Of a stretch of 64,000 bases of DNA, positions 26,032 to 35,970 are shown piece after piece. Position numbers and translations under genes: made by a program. Source of the stretch: Burkholderiaceae bacterium (lineage in GTDB: Bacteria; Pseudomonadota; Gammaproteobacteria; Burkholderiales; Burkholderiaceae_C); NCBI GenBank assembly GCA_019234815.1, contig JAFALA010000039.1, positions 43,621 through 107,620 on the forward strand, in the 5' to 3' direction. Within the stretch, counting starts at the first letter, position 1. The number at the start of each line of letters is the position of its first letter. Below the pieces are notes generated by a model. The model was not told the DNA's origin. It saw only the letters and a program-made list of their open reading frames with translations, and made no database searches.

Positions 26032-26440
26032 GCTCATCTCCAAGCCGGTCCGCGTCGCGGCGCAGTTCGGACAAGCTGAGGGCAAACAAAGTGCCCGGCG
26101 CCTGGATCAGCGAGCGCGACTTGCGCCATGCCAGCCAGGAGGCAAGACCGAACACCAGGAACAGCCCCAGGCTTGCCGCCCAGCGCCACGCATCCGGCGT
26201 CAGCAGGATCACGCCCAGGCTCAGCATCAACAAGCCGCCGACGGCGAACAACAGGCACAGCAGCAGCGCCAGCAAGGCGCTCAGCCACCGTAACTTTTCG
26301 GCTTCCAGCTCCGTGCCCAACAGTTGCAGCCGCAATTCAAGCAAGGCCAGAACACGCGCCGACAAGCGCGCCAGAACAGCCTGCAATCCATCCGGACCGG
26401 ACGCCGATTCGGGCCTTGCTGCAGAGGTCGGTTCAGTCAT
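26021..26440 (-). CDS. YqjE-like (phage-holin superfamily) inner-membrane protein
   Basis: 139 residues from ATG 26440. An amphipathic N-terminal helix (LLELRLQLLGTELEAEKLR) precedes two membrane helices (LLALLLCLLFAVGGLLMLSLG and AASLGLFLVFGLASWLAW). This is the YqjE / Holin-X-like layout. Automated labels such as 'phage holin' are misleading; there is no phage context. E. coli YqjD and YqjE are inner-membrane proteins of stationary phase. Its usual DUF883 partner lies 2.65 kb away at 29091, separated by a c-di-GMP gene. Confidence 0.75.
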   Translation of the reverse strand: MTEPTSAARPESASGPDGLQAVLARLSARVLALLELRLQLLGTELEAEKLRWLSALLALLLCLLFAVGGLLMLSLGVILLTPDAWRWAASLGLFLVFGLASWLAWRKSRSLIQAPGTLFALSLSELRRDADRLGDEHVR

Positions 26441-26820
26441 AAATCCCCATGGCGCATCATGTTAAGCGTTAGGCCCTACAGTTCGAATCCAAATTGCCGC
26501 TGCAAGCGCCCGCCATAGCGTAACCGGAACATGCGATCTCCGCGATGCGAGAGGCGCCGTTCACGCCATGCCCACACCGTTTCGTTTGCTGCAATGCAAC
26601 AAAACTTTGTGCACGCATGAAACATGATCCGTATTCAATAAGGCGCAACAACTGCACATTTGGAATCGTAAAACTTCTGGGCTTGCCGGAAAAATATGCG
26701 CGCATCGCGTGTAAGCTCGCAAATATGGAAATAGCCGCATGGCATTGAATAGCGGCAACCAGAAAATCGTTGGGCCCTTGTGGCTGAAACCACCAGCTTT
26801 TGCTGTACAGGATTTGCTTG
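26441..26820. other. AT-richer intergenic region
   Basis: 380 bases between the divergent yqjE-like and EAL genes. It is visibly richer in A and T than its surroundings, notably at 26620-26760. It should hold promoters for both genes, but I cannot assign -35/-10 pairs with confidence. A 68-codon frame at 26545-26748 has no ribosome site and atypical composition, so I do not call it a gene. Confidence 0.4.
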
Positions 26821-29073
26821 ATGTCGGAGAAAATCGAATTGGCGAGTACCGTTGCATCGGCTGATGACGACGATCTGCTGCAATTCTTGGAAGATCCTCA
26901 TCCAGAGGTTTCTGAGTCCGGTGGACAGTCGGCAGGCAAATCCTGGCGGGTTCTCATTGTCGACGACGACGCCGACGTGCACAAAGCCACGGAGCTCGCC
27001 ATGCAGGGCCTTCTGGTCGAAGGCCTGCCGCTGGCTTTTCTGCATGCCGAATCGGGTGTCGCGGCGCGCAGCATATTGGCCAGCGAATCCGATCTGGCCG
27101 TCGTGCTGCTCGACGTGGTGATGGAGTCGGACGACGCCGGGCTGCAGCTCATCCACCATATGCGCGACGTGCTCGGCCTGCAAGCCACCCGCATCGTGCT
27201 GCGGACCGGCCAACCTGGCTATGCGCCTGAAATCGAGACGGTGCAGGCCTATGACATCAACGACTACAAGACCAAGTCGGAACTGACCCGCACCCGGCTC
27301 TACACCGTCCTGACCGCGGCGATCCGCTCCTACAAGCAGATTCGCGCGCTGGAGTCGAATCGCCAGGGCCTGGAGCTGATCGTCGAGGGCAGTGCGGAGC
27401 TGAGCCGCTTGCGCGGCCTGCACCGGTTTGCGGAGGGCGTGGTGACGCAGCTGTGCGCGCTGCTGGGCATCCTTCCCGAAGGCCTGATCTGCGCCCAGGC
27501 CGGTAGCGACCGGCCCAGCGGCCCGCCTCGCATCATTGCCGCGGCGGGCCAATACAGCGGCATGATCAATGCGCCCTTGTCCTCCGTGCAGGTGCCCCAG
27601 GTGCGCAAGCTGCTGGAGCGCTGCCTGACGGAACGCAAGAACATTTACGAAGACGCCACCTGCCTGTATTTCGGACTCTCGAACGACCGCGCCATCGCGG
27701 CCCTGGTCGATGTCGGGCATGCCCTGCAGGATATCGACAGGCAGCTGCTGCTGGCCTTCTGCTCCAACATCACGGTCGGCTTCGAGAACGTGATGCTGTA
27801 TACGCAGTTGCTGGACCACGCCTACAACGACCAGCTGCTGCAATTGCCCAACCGCACCCGCTTCATCGAATTGCTGGAGCAAAACCTCAAGCAGCCGCAG
27901 GGCATCACGCTGGCGCTGGTGGATCTGGACGATTTTGCCGAGATCAACGATGCCTTCGGCCATCAGTTCGGCGACCAGGTGCTGCTGTCGGTGGTCTCGC
28001 GCCTGAGCCAGCACCTGGGCTTCAATTCGTCGATGGCGCGGATTTCCGGAGACACCTTCGGCATCCTCGGGCCCGAGGGCCTGATCAACGCGACCGGCAT
28101 CGAGGCACTGTTCGCCGACCCATTCAACGTCGTGGGGGAGCGCCTGCAGATCTCCGCCACGACCGGCCTGGTGCGCCTGACCGATTCCGCCTCGGTCGGC
28201 TCCGAGCTGCTGCTGGACGCGCAGATTGCCCTCAAGCGGGCCAAGCAGCAGAACCGCGGCTCCTCGCAGTATTTCTCGTCCGCCATGGGCCAGGACGCGC
28301 GCGAGCGCTTCAAGCTGCTCAAGGGCCTGCGCGCCGGCTTCGAGGAGCGCCGCCTGTTCGTGGTCTACCAGCCGCAAATCGATCTGGAGACCGGCAAGGT
28401 GATCGCCGCCGAGGCCCTGCTGCGCTGGAAGACCGAGGAAGGCAAGTTCGTACCGCCGGACCAGTTCATCCCGCTGGCCGAGCAGTCGGGGCTGATCATC
28501 AACATCGGCGAATTCGTGCTGCGAACCGCGTGCTACCAGGTCAAGCAATTGCGCAGCCTGGGCCACGCCGACTTCCGCATGGCCGTCAATATCTCCATGG
28601 CGCAGTTCCGGCACCCGAACTTCATGGACGTGCTCAACAACGCGCTGCGCGATACCGGCATCGAGGGGCATTGCCTGGAGCTTGAGATCACCGAATCCAT
28701 GGCGATGGAAGACATCCACATGGTGCAGCGGGTGCTATCGGCCATTCGCGGCACGGGCGCCACGGTGGCGATCGATGACTTCGGCACCGGCTTCTCGTCG
28801 CTGAGCCAGTTGCGTCAGCTGAAGGTGGAGCGCCTCAAGATCGACCGCGCTTTCGTGCAGGAGGCGCAGAACTCCAACGCGGGCTACACCATTGCGCAGA
28901 TGGTGATCAATCTGGGCCGCGGTCTGGGCATGCGCGTGATCGCGGAAGGCATCGAGACCGACGAACAGCGCCAGCACCTGCTGTCCATGGGCTGCCATGA
29001 AGGCCAGGGCTACCTGTTTGCCCGTCCCATGACGGCCGAAGACCTGGTGCTGTGGATGGACGCACGGCGCTGA
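26821..29073 (+). CDS. REC-DUF3369-GGDEF-EAL regulator, probable c-di-GMP phosphodiesterase
   Basis: 750 residues from ATG 26821; a TTG at 26800 is less likely. Residues about 42-160 are a receiver: VLIVDDDADVH and the phosphorylation site D98 in VVLLDVVMES. DUF3369 follows (FAEGVVTQLCALLGILPEG, about 210-330). The GGDEF domain is degenerate: the signature is SGDTF. The EAL domain is intact: AEALLRW, ITESMAMED, AIDDFGTGFSSL, LKIDRAFV and EGIET are present. It should therefore degrade rather than make c-di-GMP, controlled by an unseen kinase. It sits between genes that are normally adjacent (yqjE and the DUF883 gene). Confidence 0.9.
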   Translation: MSEKIELASTVASADDDDLLQFLEDPHPEVSESGGQSAGKSWRVLIVDDDADVHKATELAMQGLLVEGLPLAFLHAESGVAARSILASESDLAVVLLDVVMESDDAGLQLIHHMRDVLGLQATRIVLRTGQPGYAPEIETVQAYDINDYKTKSELTRTRLYTVLTAAIRSYKQIRALESNRQGLELIVEGSAELSRLRGLHRFAEGVVTQLCALLGILPEGLICAQAGSDRPSGPPRIIAAAGQYSGMINAPLSSVQVPQVRKLLERCLTERKNIYEDATCLYFGLSNDRAIAALVDVGHALQDIDRQLLLAFCSNITVGFENVMLYTQLLDHAYNDQLLQLPNRTRFIELLEQNLKQPQGITLALVDLDDFAEINDAFGHQFGDQVLLSVVSRLSQHLGFNSSMARISGDTFGILGPEGLINATGIEALFADPFNVVGERLQISATTGLVRLTDSASVGSELLLDAQIALKRAKQQNRGSSQYFSSAMGQDARERFKLLKGLRAGFEERRLFVVYQPQIDLETGKVIAAEALLRWKTEEGKFVPPDQFIPLAEQSGLIINIGEFVLRTACYQVKQLRSLGHADFRMAVNISMAQFRHPNFMDVLNNALRDTGIEGHCLELEITESMAMEDIHMVQRVLSAIRGTGATVAIDDFGTGFSSLSQLRQLKVERLKIDRAFVQEAQNSNAGYTIAQMVINLGRGLGMRVIAEGIETDEQRQHLLSMGCHEGQGYLFARPMTAEDLVLWMDARR

Positions 29074-29090
29074 ACCTCCGGCGCGCGCCG

Positions 29091-29426
29091 TCAGCGGCGC
29101 GCAATCAGCATGCCGACCAGCAGCCCCACGCCGGCGGCCACGCTGGCCGCGATGCCGACCGACTGCCAGGGCTTCTCGTGCACATAGGCATCAGTCGCGC
29201 GCCCAGCCGCCTTGGCCTTGTCGACGGCGTTTTGCTGCAGCTCCAGCAGATGCTGCCTGCTGCGCTCCAGGCTGGCGCGCACGCGCTTGCGCAGTTCATC
29301 CGCACCCTCGCCGCTCTGGCCCGCCATGGCCTGAAGCAGTTGCTCGGCTTCGGCCATCAAGGCGCGCAAATCAGCGGTCAGGCGTTCACGATGAAGGCTG
29401 TCAACGGCGTCGGTATTATCGGACAT
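29091..29426 (-). CDS. DUF883 (YqjD/ElaB) family protein
   Basis: 111 residues, with GGGAG ten bases before ATG 29426. A long amphipathic coiled-coil-like helix (LTADLRALMAEAEQLLQAM...RKRVRASLERSRQHLLELQ) leads to YVHEKPWQSVGIAASVAAGVGLLVGMLIARR, the C-terminal membrane anchor typical of YqjD and ElaB. These E. coli proteins bind ribosomes at the membrane in stationary phase. It is usually followed directly by yqjE and yqjK. Confidence 0.88.
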   Translation of the reverse strand: MSDNTDAVDSLHRERLTADLRALMAEAEQLLQAMAGQSGEGADELRKRVRASLERSRQHLLELQQNAVDKAKAAGRATDAYVHEKPWQSVGIAASVAAGVGLLVGMLIARR

Positions 29427-29522
29427 GATGCGAACTCCCAGGCGGTTGGATGAACCCGCTTTTTACACCTGCTGCGCGCGCTTGGGACACCGTCGGGCCC
29501 ATTCCATCCCGATTCCATCCCT

Positions 29523-30638
29523 TCATTGCAGCAAATGATCGGCGGGTACGTAGGTATAGCCGAGATCCTCGGCCACCGCCTCGTAGGTCACCTTGCCGCG
29601 TGCCACGTTCAGGCCGTCCTTCAAGTGCGGATTGGCCAGCAGGGCCATCTTCCAACCCTTGTCGGCCAAGGCAATGGCATGGCCAATGGTGGCGTTGTTG
29701 AGCGCAAACGTCGAGGTGCGGGCCACGGCGCCTGGCATGTTGGCCACGCAGTAATGCACCACGCCATCCACCACGAAAGTGGGCTCGGCATGCGTGGTGG
29801 CATGCGAGGTCTCGAAGCAGCCTCCCTGGTCGATGGCCACGTCGACCACCACCGCGCCTGGCTTCATGCGCGCAATGTGCTCGCGCGTCACCAGCTTGGG
29901 CGCCGCGGCTCCCGGGATCAGCACGGCGCCGATCACCAGATCCGCCGACAGCACCGCCTCTTCGATGCTCAGGCTGTTGGAAAACTGGGTGCAGACGCGG
30001 TTGCCGAACACCAGGTCCAGCTCGCGCAGGCGCGGGATGCTCTTGTCCAGCACCGTGACCCGCGCCCCCATGCCGGCAGCCATTTGCAGCGCATTCGTCC
30101 CCACCACGCCGCCGCCCAGGATCACCACATGCGCCGGCGCCACGCCGGGCACACCGCCCAGCAGCATGCCCATGCCGCCTTTGCTCTTCTCCAGATGGCT
30201 CGCGCCCGCCTGGATGGCCATGCGTCCGGCCACCTCGCTCATGGGCGCCAGCAGCGGCAAGCCGCCGCCAGGCCCGGTGATGGTTTCGTAGGCGATGCAG
30301 ACCGCGCCCGAGCGCACCAGCGCGGCCGTCTGGGCCGGATCGGGCGCCAGATGCAGATAGGTGTAGAGGATGTGGTGCTCGCGCACCAGGCCGTATTCCT
30401 TCGGCTGCAGCTCCTTGACCTTGACGATCATCTCGGACTGCCCGAACACGCTTTCCGCGTCGGGTGCCATCTGCGCGCCGGCCGCCAGGTACTGTTCGTC
30501 ACTGAGGCCGATGGCCGCGCCCGCGCCGGCCTGCACCAGCACCTTGTGGCCGCGCAAACACAATTCGCGCACGCTGGCCGGCGTCAGGCCAACGCGATAT
30601 TCGTGATTCTTGATCTCACGGGGGCAACCGATCTTCAT
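29523..30638 (-). CDS. ald: Alanine dehydrogenase
   Basis: 371 residues, the family length. Ald interconverts L-alanine and pyruvate with NAD and ammonia. MKIGCPREIKNHEYRVGLTP is the N-terminal substrate-binding segment, KVKELQPKEYGL holds the catalytic Lys, and LYTYLHLAPD the catalytic His. VVILGGGVVGTNALQMAAGMGA is the NAD-binding Rossmann motif. The gene has its own leader (30639-30695) after the fliD-like gene end. No Lrp-type regulator lies next to it in the window. Confidence 0.96.
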   Translation of the reverse strand: MKIGCPREIKNHEYRVGLTPASVRELCLRGHKVLVQAGAGAAIGLSDEQYLAAGAQMAPDAESVFGQSEMIVKVKELQPKEYGLVREHHILYTYLHLAPDPAQTAALVRSGAVCIAYETITGPGGGLPLLAPMSEVAGRMAIQAGASHLEKSKGGMGMLLGGVPGVAPAHVVILGGGVVGTNALQMAAGMGARVTVLDKSIPRLRELDLVFGNRVCTQFSNSLSIEEAVLSADLVIGAVLIPGAAAPKLVTREHIARMKPGAVVVDVAIDQGGCFETSHATTHAEPTFVVDGVVHYCVANMPGAVARTSTFALNNATIGHAIALADKGWKMALLANPHLKDGLNVARGKVTYEAVAEDLGYTYVPADHLLQ

Positions 30639-30695
30639 GCTTGTCTCCTGTTGTCGAGCCGGCTGAGCCCTCCCACGGCCAGGAAAACAGGTGCA

Positions 30696-32219
30696 TCAAC
30701 TGGTGGCCGGTGAGAGCTCGTTCAGCATGTTGTATTCGCCGGACATATCGTTCAATGCGACGACGGGGTCCAGCGTAGGCGCCGCCGCAAACATCTGTTG
30801 GAAGAAGGAATACAGGCCGACCCCGCCGAACACGCCCTGCGTTGCCGCAAGGCCGCCCGCCACGCCGGGCTGGAAGATCGAGGCCGCACTCTGCTGTGCC
30901 TGCAGGCTTTGTTCGGCCATGGACTGGGACTGCAGGGCGCTGATGGTGCTGGGCAGGGTTCCGCCGCCGTCCGTGATGCCGGCCAGCGTGCTGGTCAACT
31001 GGTTGCCCAATCCGGTGGCGCTGCCGTTGCTGAAGACCGCGTCGACCGCGCTCGGATTGGCCTGCACGGCCGAGGCGAACACCGACGAATCGAAACTCAG
31101 GGTGCCGTCGGAATTCGTGCTCAGGCCGATGGCCGACAGTCCCGAAAAACTGCTGCCCGCCGGCAGGGTGCTGACGATGTTGTTCAGCGTGTTCTGCACG
31201 GTCTGCAGCACCGGGTCGGTGGACAGGCCCAAGGCCGATGCCATGGCCGAGGCCCTGCCGTAGCCGCCGGAACTAACCGTGGCGTTGCCGCCGGCCACAT
31301 CATTGCCCGCGTTGCTGCCGGACAGGTTGTTCAAGGTGCCGACCACGGTGTTGTAGTCCGTCACGAAAGTCTGGACGGCGTTGGACAGGTTGGTGGCGTC
31401 CGGCGTCACGACCAGCGTCGAACTGCCAGTGCCGTTCAGGGTCAGCGTCAGCCCGCCGGCGGCGCCCGTCACCGTGTCCGTGGCGCTGCTGAAGGCCGCA
31501 TTGTTCAAGCTGCCATGCGCGTCCGCCGCGCCGCTATTCGACAGGGTCAAGGGATTGCTCGAACGGCTGGGGTCGTAGCTGAACATGGCGGTCAAACCCC
31601 CGTCGCCGCTGGAGCTGACCGTGTAGCTGTTGACCGCGCCGGTCGGTCCGGTCAGCGTCAGGCTGTAGTTGCCATTGTTGCCCGTCACAGCCGCCGAAAT
31701 GCCGATACCGGCCGCATTGATGGCGTCGCTGATGCCCTGCAGGCTGTCGTCGCTGGCATTGATCTGCACCGTCTGGGCGCTGCCGCTGCCGATCTGGAAG
31801 CTCAGCGTGCCGGTGCCGATCGCACTGCTGGCGTCACTGACCGAACTGCTGGTCAGGACCTGGCCTTGCGCCAGGCTGGTCACGCTCAGGTCGTAGCTGC
31901 CCGTGGTGGCGTCGGACGTGGCGGACGCCGTGGCCACGGCGGAGTTGGACGAACTGACGTCATTGCCGACCAGCGTGTCGGGCGCCAGCAGCGCCTGCGC
32001 GGCAGACTGCACGCTCTGCAGTTGCGATTGCAGCGAGCCCAGCACCGAGATGTCGGACTGGTAACCCTGCTCGGCGCCGAACGGCGAAAAAGCCGCTAAA
32101 TTGGCCGCGTTTTGCGCCGATACAAAGGGGGAATATGCGCCTACATTGGCATTGACGTTGCCATTGAGCCCCAGTGCCGCAGCCAGCATGCTGGATGACC
32201 ACAATCCGGAATTGCCCAT
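30696..32219 (-). CDS. FliD-like flagellar filament cap protein, isolated from flagellar genes
   Basis: 507 residues from ATG 32219, with GGAG six bases upstream; an ATG at 32294 is in frame but unsupported. It has the Ser/Thr/Asn/Gly-rich composition of extracellular flagellar proteins and no signal peptide. LGSLQSQLQSVQSAAQALL resembles the FliD N-terminal helix. DDSLQGISDAINAAGIGISA is the hook IN motif. The C-terminal half (QTFVTDYNTVVGTLNNLSG, FSGLSAIGLSTNSDGTLSFD) matches the FliD C-terminal domain. No flagellin, fliS or other flagellar gene is in the window. Confidence 0.8.
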   Translation of the reverse strand: MGNSGLWSSSMLAAALGLNGNVNANVGAYSPFVSAQNAANLAAFSPFGAEQGYQSDISVLGSLQSQLQSVQSAAQALLAPDTLVGNDVSSSNSAVATASATSDATTGSYDLSVTSLAQGQVLTSSSVSDASSAIGTGTLSFQIGSGSAQTVQINASDDSLQGISDAINAAGIGISAAVTGNNGNYSLTLTGPTGAVNSYTVSSSGDGGLTAMFSYDPSRSSNPLTLSNSGAADAHGSLNNAAFSSATDTVTGAAGGLTLTLNGTGSSTLVVTPDATNLSNAVQTFVTDYNTVVGTLNNLSGSNAGNDVAGGNATVSSGGYGRASAMASALGLSTDPVLQTVQNTLNNIVSTLPAGSSFSGLSAIGLSTNSDGTLSFDSSVFASAVQANPSAVDAVFSNGSATGLGNQLTSTLAGITDGGGTLPSTISALQSQSMAEQSLQAQQSAASIFQPGVAGGLAATQGVFGGVGLYSFFQQMFAAAPTLDPVVALNDMSGEYNMLNELSPATS

Positions 32220-32448
32220 GCCGTACTCCGCGAGCTTGATGCAAAGCCCTGCCTTGAACGCATGGAGCTGATGACGTCTGCCAACTACCCGCATCGAGAT
32301 GCCCGCGGCATATGGTCGTCACATCCATGGACCCGTTCACAGGGGTGAGGGCTCTATGCTAGGCCAGGCCTTGCGCCGCGACAAGGAAATTCAGCTCGGC
32401 CGTGGTGCCCACTGTGAAGGAATTGGCTGCCCCCCCGGGAATCTCCTG

Positions 32449-32967
32449 TCAGTCCCCGCCCTGGTCCAGCACGACGTCGGCGATCGGCGCGCCGGTCAAG
32501 TGTTCCAGGTCGGCCGGCCGCAGCTTGAACACGCCATGCGGGTGGCCCGCCGCCGCCCAGATCTCCTCGAAGCGGTACAGGTCGCGGTCGATCAGCGTGA
32601 CCGGCGATTGCGCGTGCGCCACCGGCGACACGCCGCCGATGACAAAGCCCGTCTTGGCCCTCACAAAGTCGGCGTCGGCCCGGCCCAGCTTCTCGCCCGC
32701 CGGGCACACCAGGGCCTGCACTTTTTTCTCGTCCACGCGCCGGTCGCCGGACGTGATCACCAGCACCGCCGCGTCGTCGCTCCTGCGCCGAAAGACGATG
32801 CTCTTGGCAATCTGGCCGAGCAGGATACCCAGCGCGTCAGCGGCCTGTTGCGCGGTGCGCGCCGCGTCGTCCAGCATCACCGGCGCGTGCGGATGGCCCT
32901 TGTCCAGCAGGACGCGGGCCACGCGCTGCACGCCATCGGGGAGAAATTTCAATTCGCTCCCGCACAT
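32449..32967 (-). CDS. YbaK/EbsC-family aminoacyl-tRNA deacylase-like protein
   Basis: 172 residues; ATG 32967 is two bases after the HMG-CoA lyase stop, so it belongs to that operon. LLGQIAKSIVFRR holds the conserved Lys of YbaK/ProX editing domains, and KTGFVIGGVSPVAHAQ matches the G-x-x-P loop. Such proteins hydrolyse mischarged tRNAs; the precise substrate is not readable. The 229 bases beyond its end (32220-32448) hold no gene I can support. Confidence 0.85.
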   Translation of the reverse strand: MCGSELKFLPDGVQRVARVLLDKGHPHAPVMLDDAARTAQQAADALGILLGQIAKSIVFRRRSDDAAVLVITSGDRRVDEKKVQALVCPAGEKLGRADADFVRAKTGFVIGGVSPVAHAQSPVTLIDRDLYRFEEIWAAAGHPHGVFKLRPADLEHLTGAPIADVVLDQGGD

Positions 32968-32969
32968 GC

Positions 32970-33893
32970 TCAGCCAGCCCGCTTGTTCAGGACCGCCGTC
33001 GCCACGCGCGAATTCGGTTTGCGGCCCAGGAATGCGCTGATGTACTGGCCGGCGTCGATCACCTGATCGAGATCGATGCCGGTTTCAATGCCCATGCCCT
33101 GCAGCAGGAAGAGCAGGTCTTCGGTCGCGACATTGCCGGTCGCGCCCTTGGCGTACGGGCAGCCGCCCAGGCCCGCCACCGAGGATTGGAAGTTCCAGAT
33201 CCCCATGTCGAGCGCGGCCAGCGTGTTGCCCAGCGCCTGGCCATAGGTGTCGTGGAAATGCCCGCTGACGGCGTCCACGCTGAAATGCTGCAAGGTGGCG
33301 TCCAGGGCGCGCTGCACCTTCAGGGGCGTGCCCACGCCGATGGTGTCGGCCAGGTCGACGCGCTGCACGCCTATGCCTTTCATCAGCTTGGCCAGCATGC
33401 CGACCCGTTCAGGCGCGATATCGCCCTCGTACGGACAGCCGACGGTGCAGCTCATCGCGCCGCGCACGCGGATGCCGGCGGCCAGGGCGGCGGACACCAC
33501 AGGCGCAAAACGCTCGATGCTCTCGGTGATCGAGCAATTGATGTTCTTCTGGCTGAAGGCTTCGCTGGCCGCGCCGAACACGACGATCTCGTCGGGCCGA
33601 TCCAGCTCGGCGGCTTCAAAGCCCTTGAGATTGGGCGTCAGCACCGAATAGGCCACGCCGGCCTGGCGCTGGATGCCGGCCATGACCTCGTGGTTGTCCG
33701 CCATCTGCGGCACCCACTTGGGGCTGACGTAGCTGGTGACCTCGATTTCCTTCAGCCCTGCGGCCTGCAGGCGCTGCACCAGCTCGATCTTGACGGCAGC
33801 CGGCACCGGCTGCTTCTCGTTTTGCAGGCCGTCGCGCGGGCCGACATCCACGATCGCGACGCGCGCAGGCAGGCTGGCGCTGGACCATTTCAT
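32970..33893 (-). CDS. liuE: Hydroxymethylglutaryl-CoA lyase
   Basis: 307 residues. It cleaves HMG-CoA to acetyl-CoA and acetoacetate, the last step of leucine breakdown. IVDVGPRDGLQNEKQ holds the catalytic Arg-Asp pair, GHFHDTYGQAL the metal-binding His-x-His, and SVAGLGGCPYAKGATGNVATED the signature with the active-site Cys. It starts 11 bases after liuD ends and is followed at once by the YbaK gene, so the three form one unit. The other liu genes (liuB, liuC) lie 8 kb upstream on the same strand. Confidence 0.96.
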   Translation of the reverse strand: MKWSSASLPARVAIVDVGPRDGLQNEKQPVPAAVKIELVQRLQAAGLKEIEVTSYVSPKWVPQMADNHEVMAGIQRQAGVAYSVLTPNLKGFEAAELDRPDEIVVFGAASEAFSQKNINCSITESIERFAPVVSAALAAGIRVRGAMSCTVGCPYEGDIAPERVGMLAKLMKGIGVQRVDLADTIGVGTPLKVQRALDATLQHFSVDAVSGHFHDTYGQALGNTLAALDMGIWNFQSSVAGLGGCPYAKGATGNVATEDLLFLLQGMGIETGIDLDQVIDAGQYISAFLGRKPNSRVATAVLNKRAG

Positions 33894-33904
33894 CGCACGC
33901 TCCT

Positions 33905-35917
<2,013 letters not shown>

Positions 35918-35934
35918 TCATTGTCTCCTTCGAA

Positions 35935-35958
35935 CAGCTGACCTTGACTGGTCACCTG
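35935..35958. promoter_or_regulatory. Inverted repeat upstream of liuD
   Basis: CAGCTGACC (35935-35943) and GGTCACCTG (35950-35958) are nine-base arms with one mismatch and a six-base centre. The element is 18-41 bases upstream of the liuD ATG and 13 bases after the end of the preceding gene. It does not match the TTGAG/CTCAA palindromes near liuB. It could be an operator for liuD or a terminator hairpin of the upstream gene. Confidence 0.45.
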
Positions 35959-35970
35959 TATGCATCGACG

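Noticed and set aside
26021..26440. Phage holin as a sign of prophage
   Set aside because: The protein is the YqjE type found beside DUF883 genes; no phage genes, integrase or attachment sites are nearby.
26481..26490. GTTCGAATCC, resembling a tRNA T-loop
   Set aside because: Flanking bases do not form a T-stem, and no acceptor or anticodon arm can be folded around it.
26545..26748. 68-codon open frame in the AT-richer gap
   Set aside because: No ribosome site, atypical residues and no motif.
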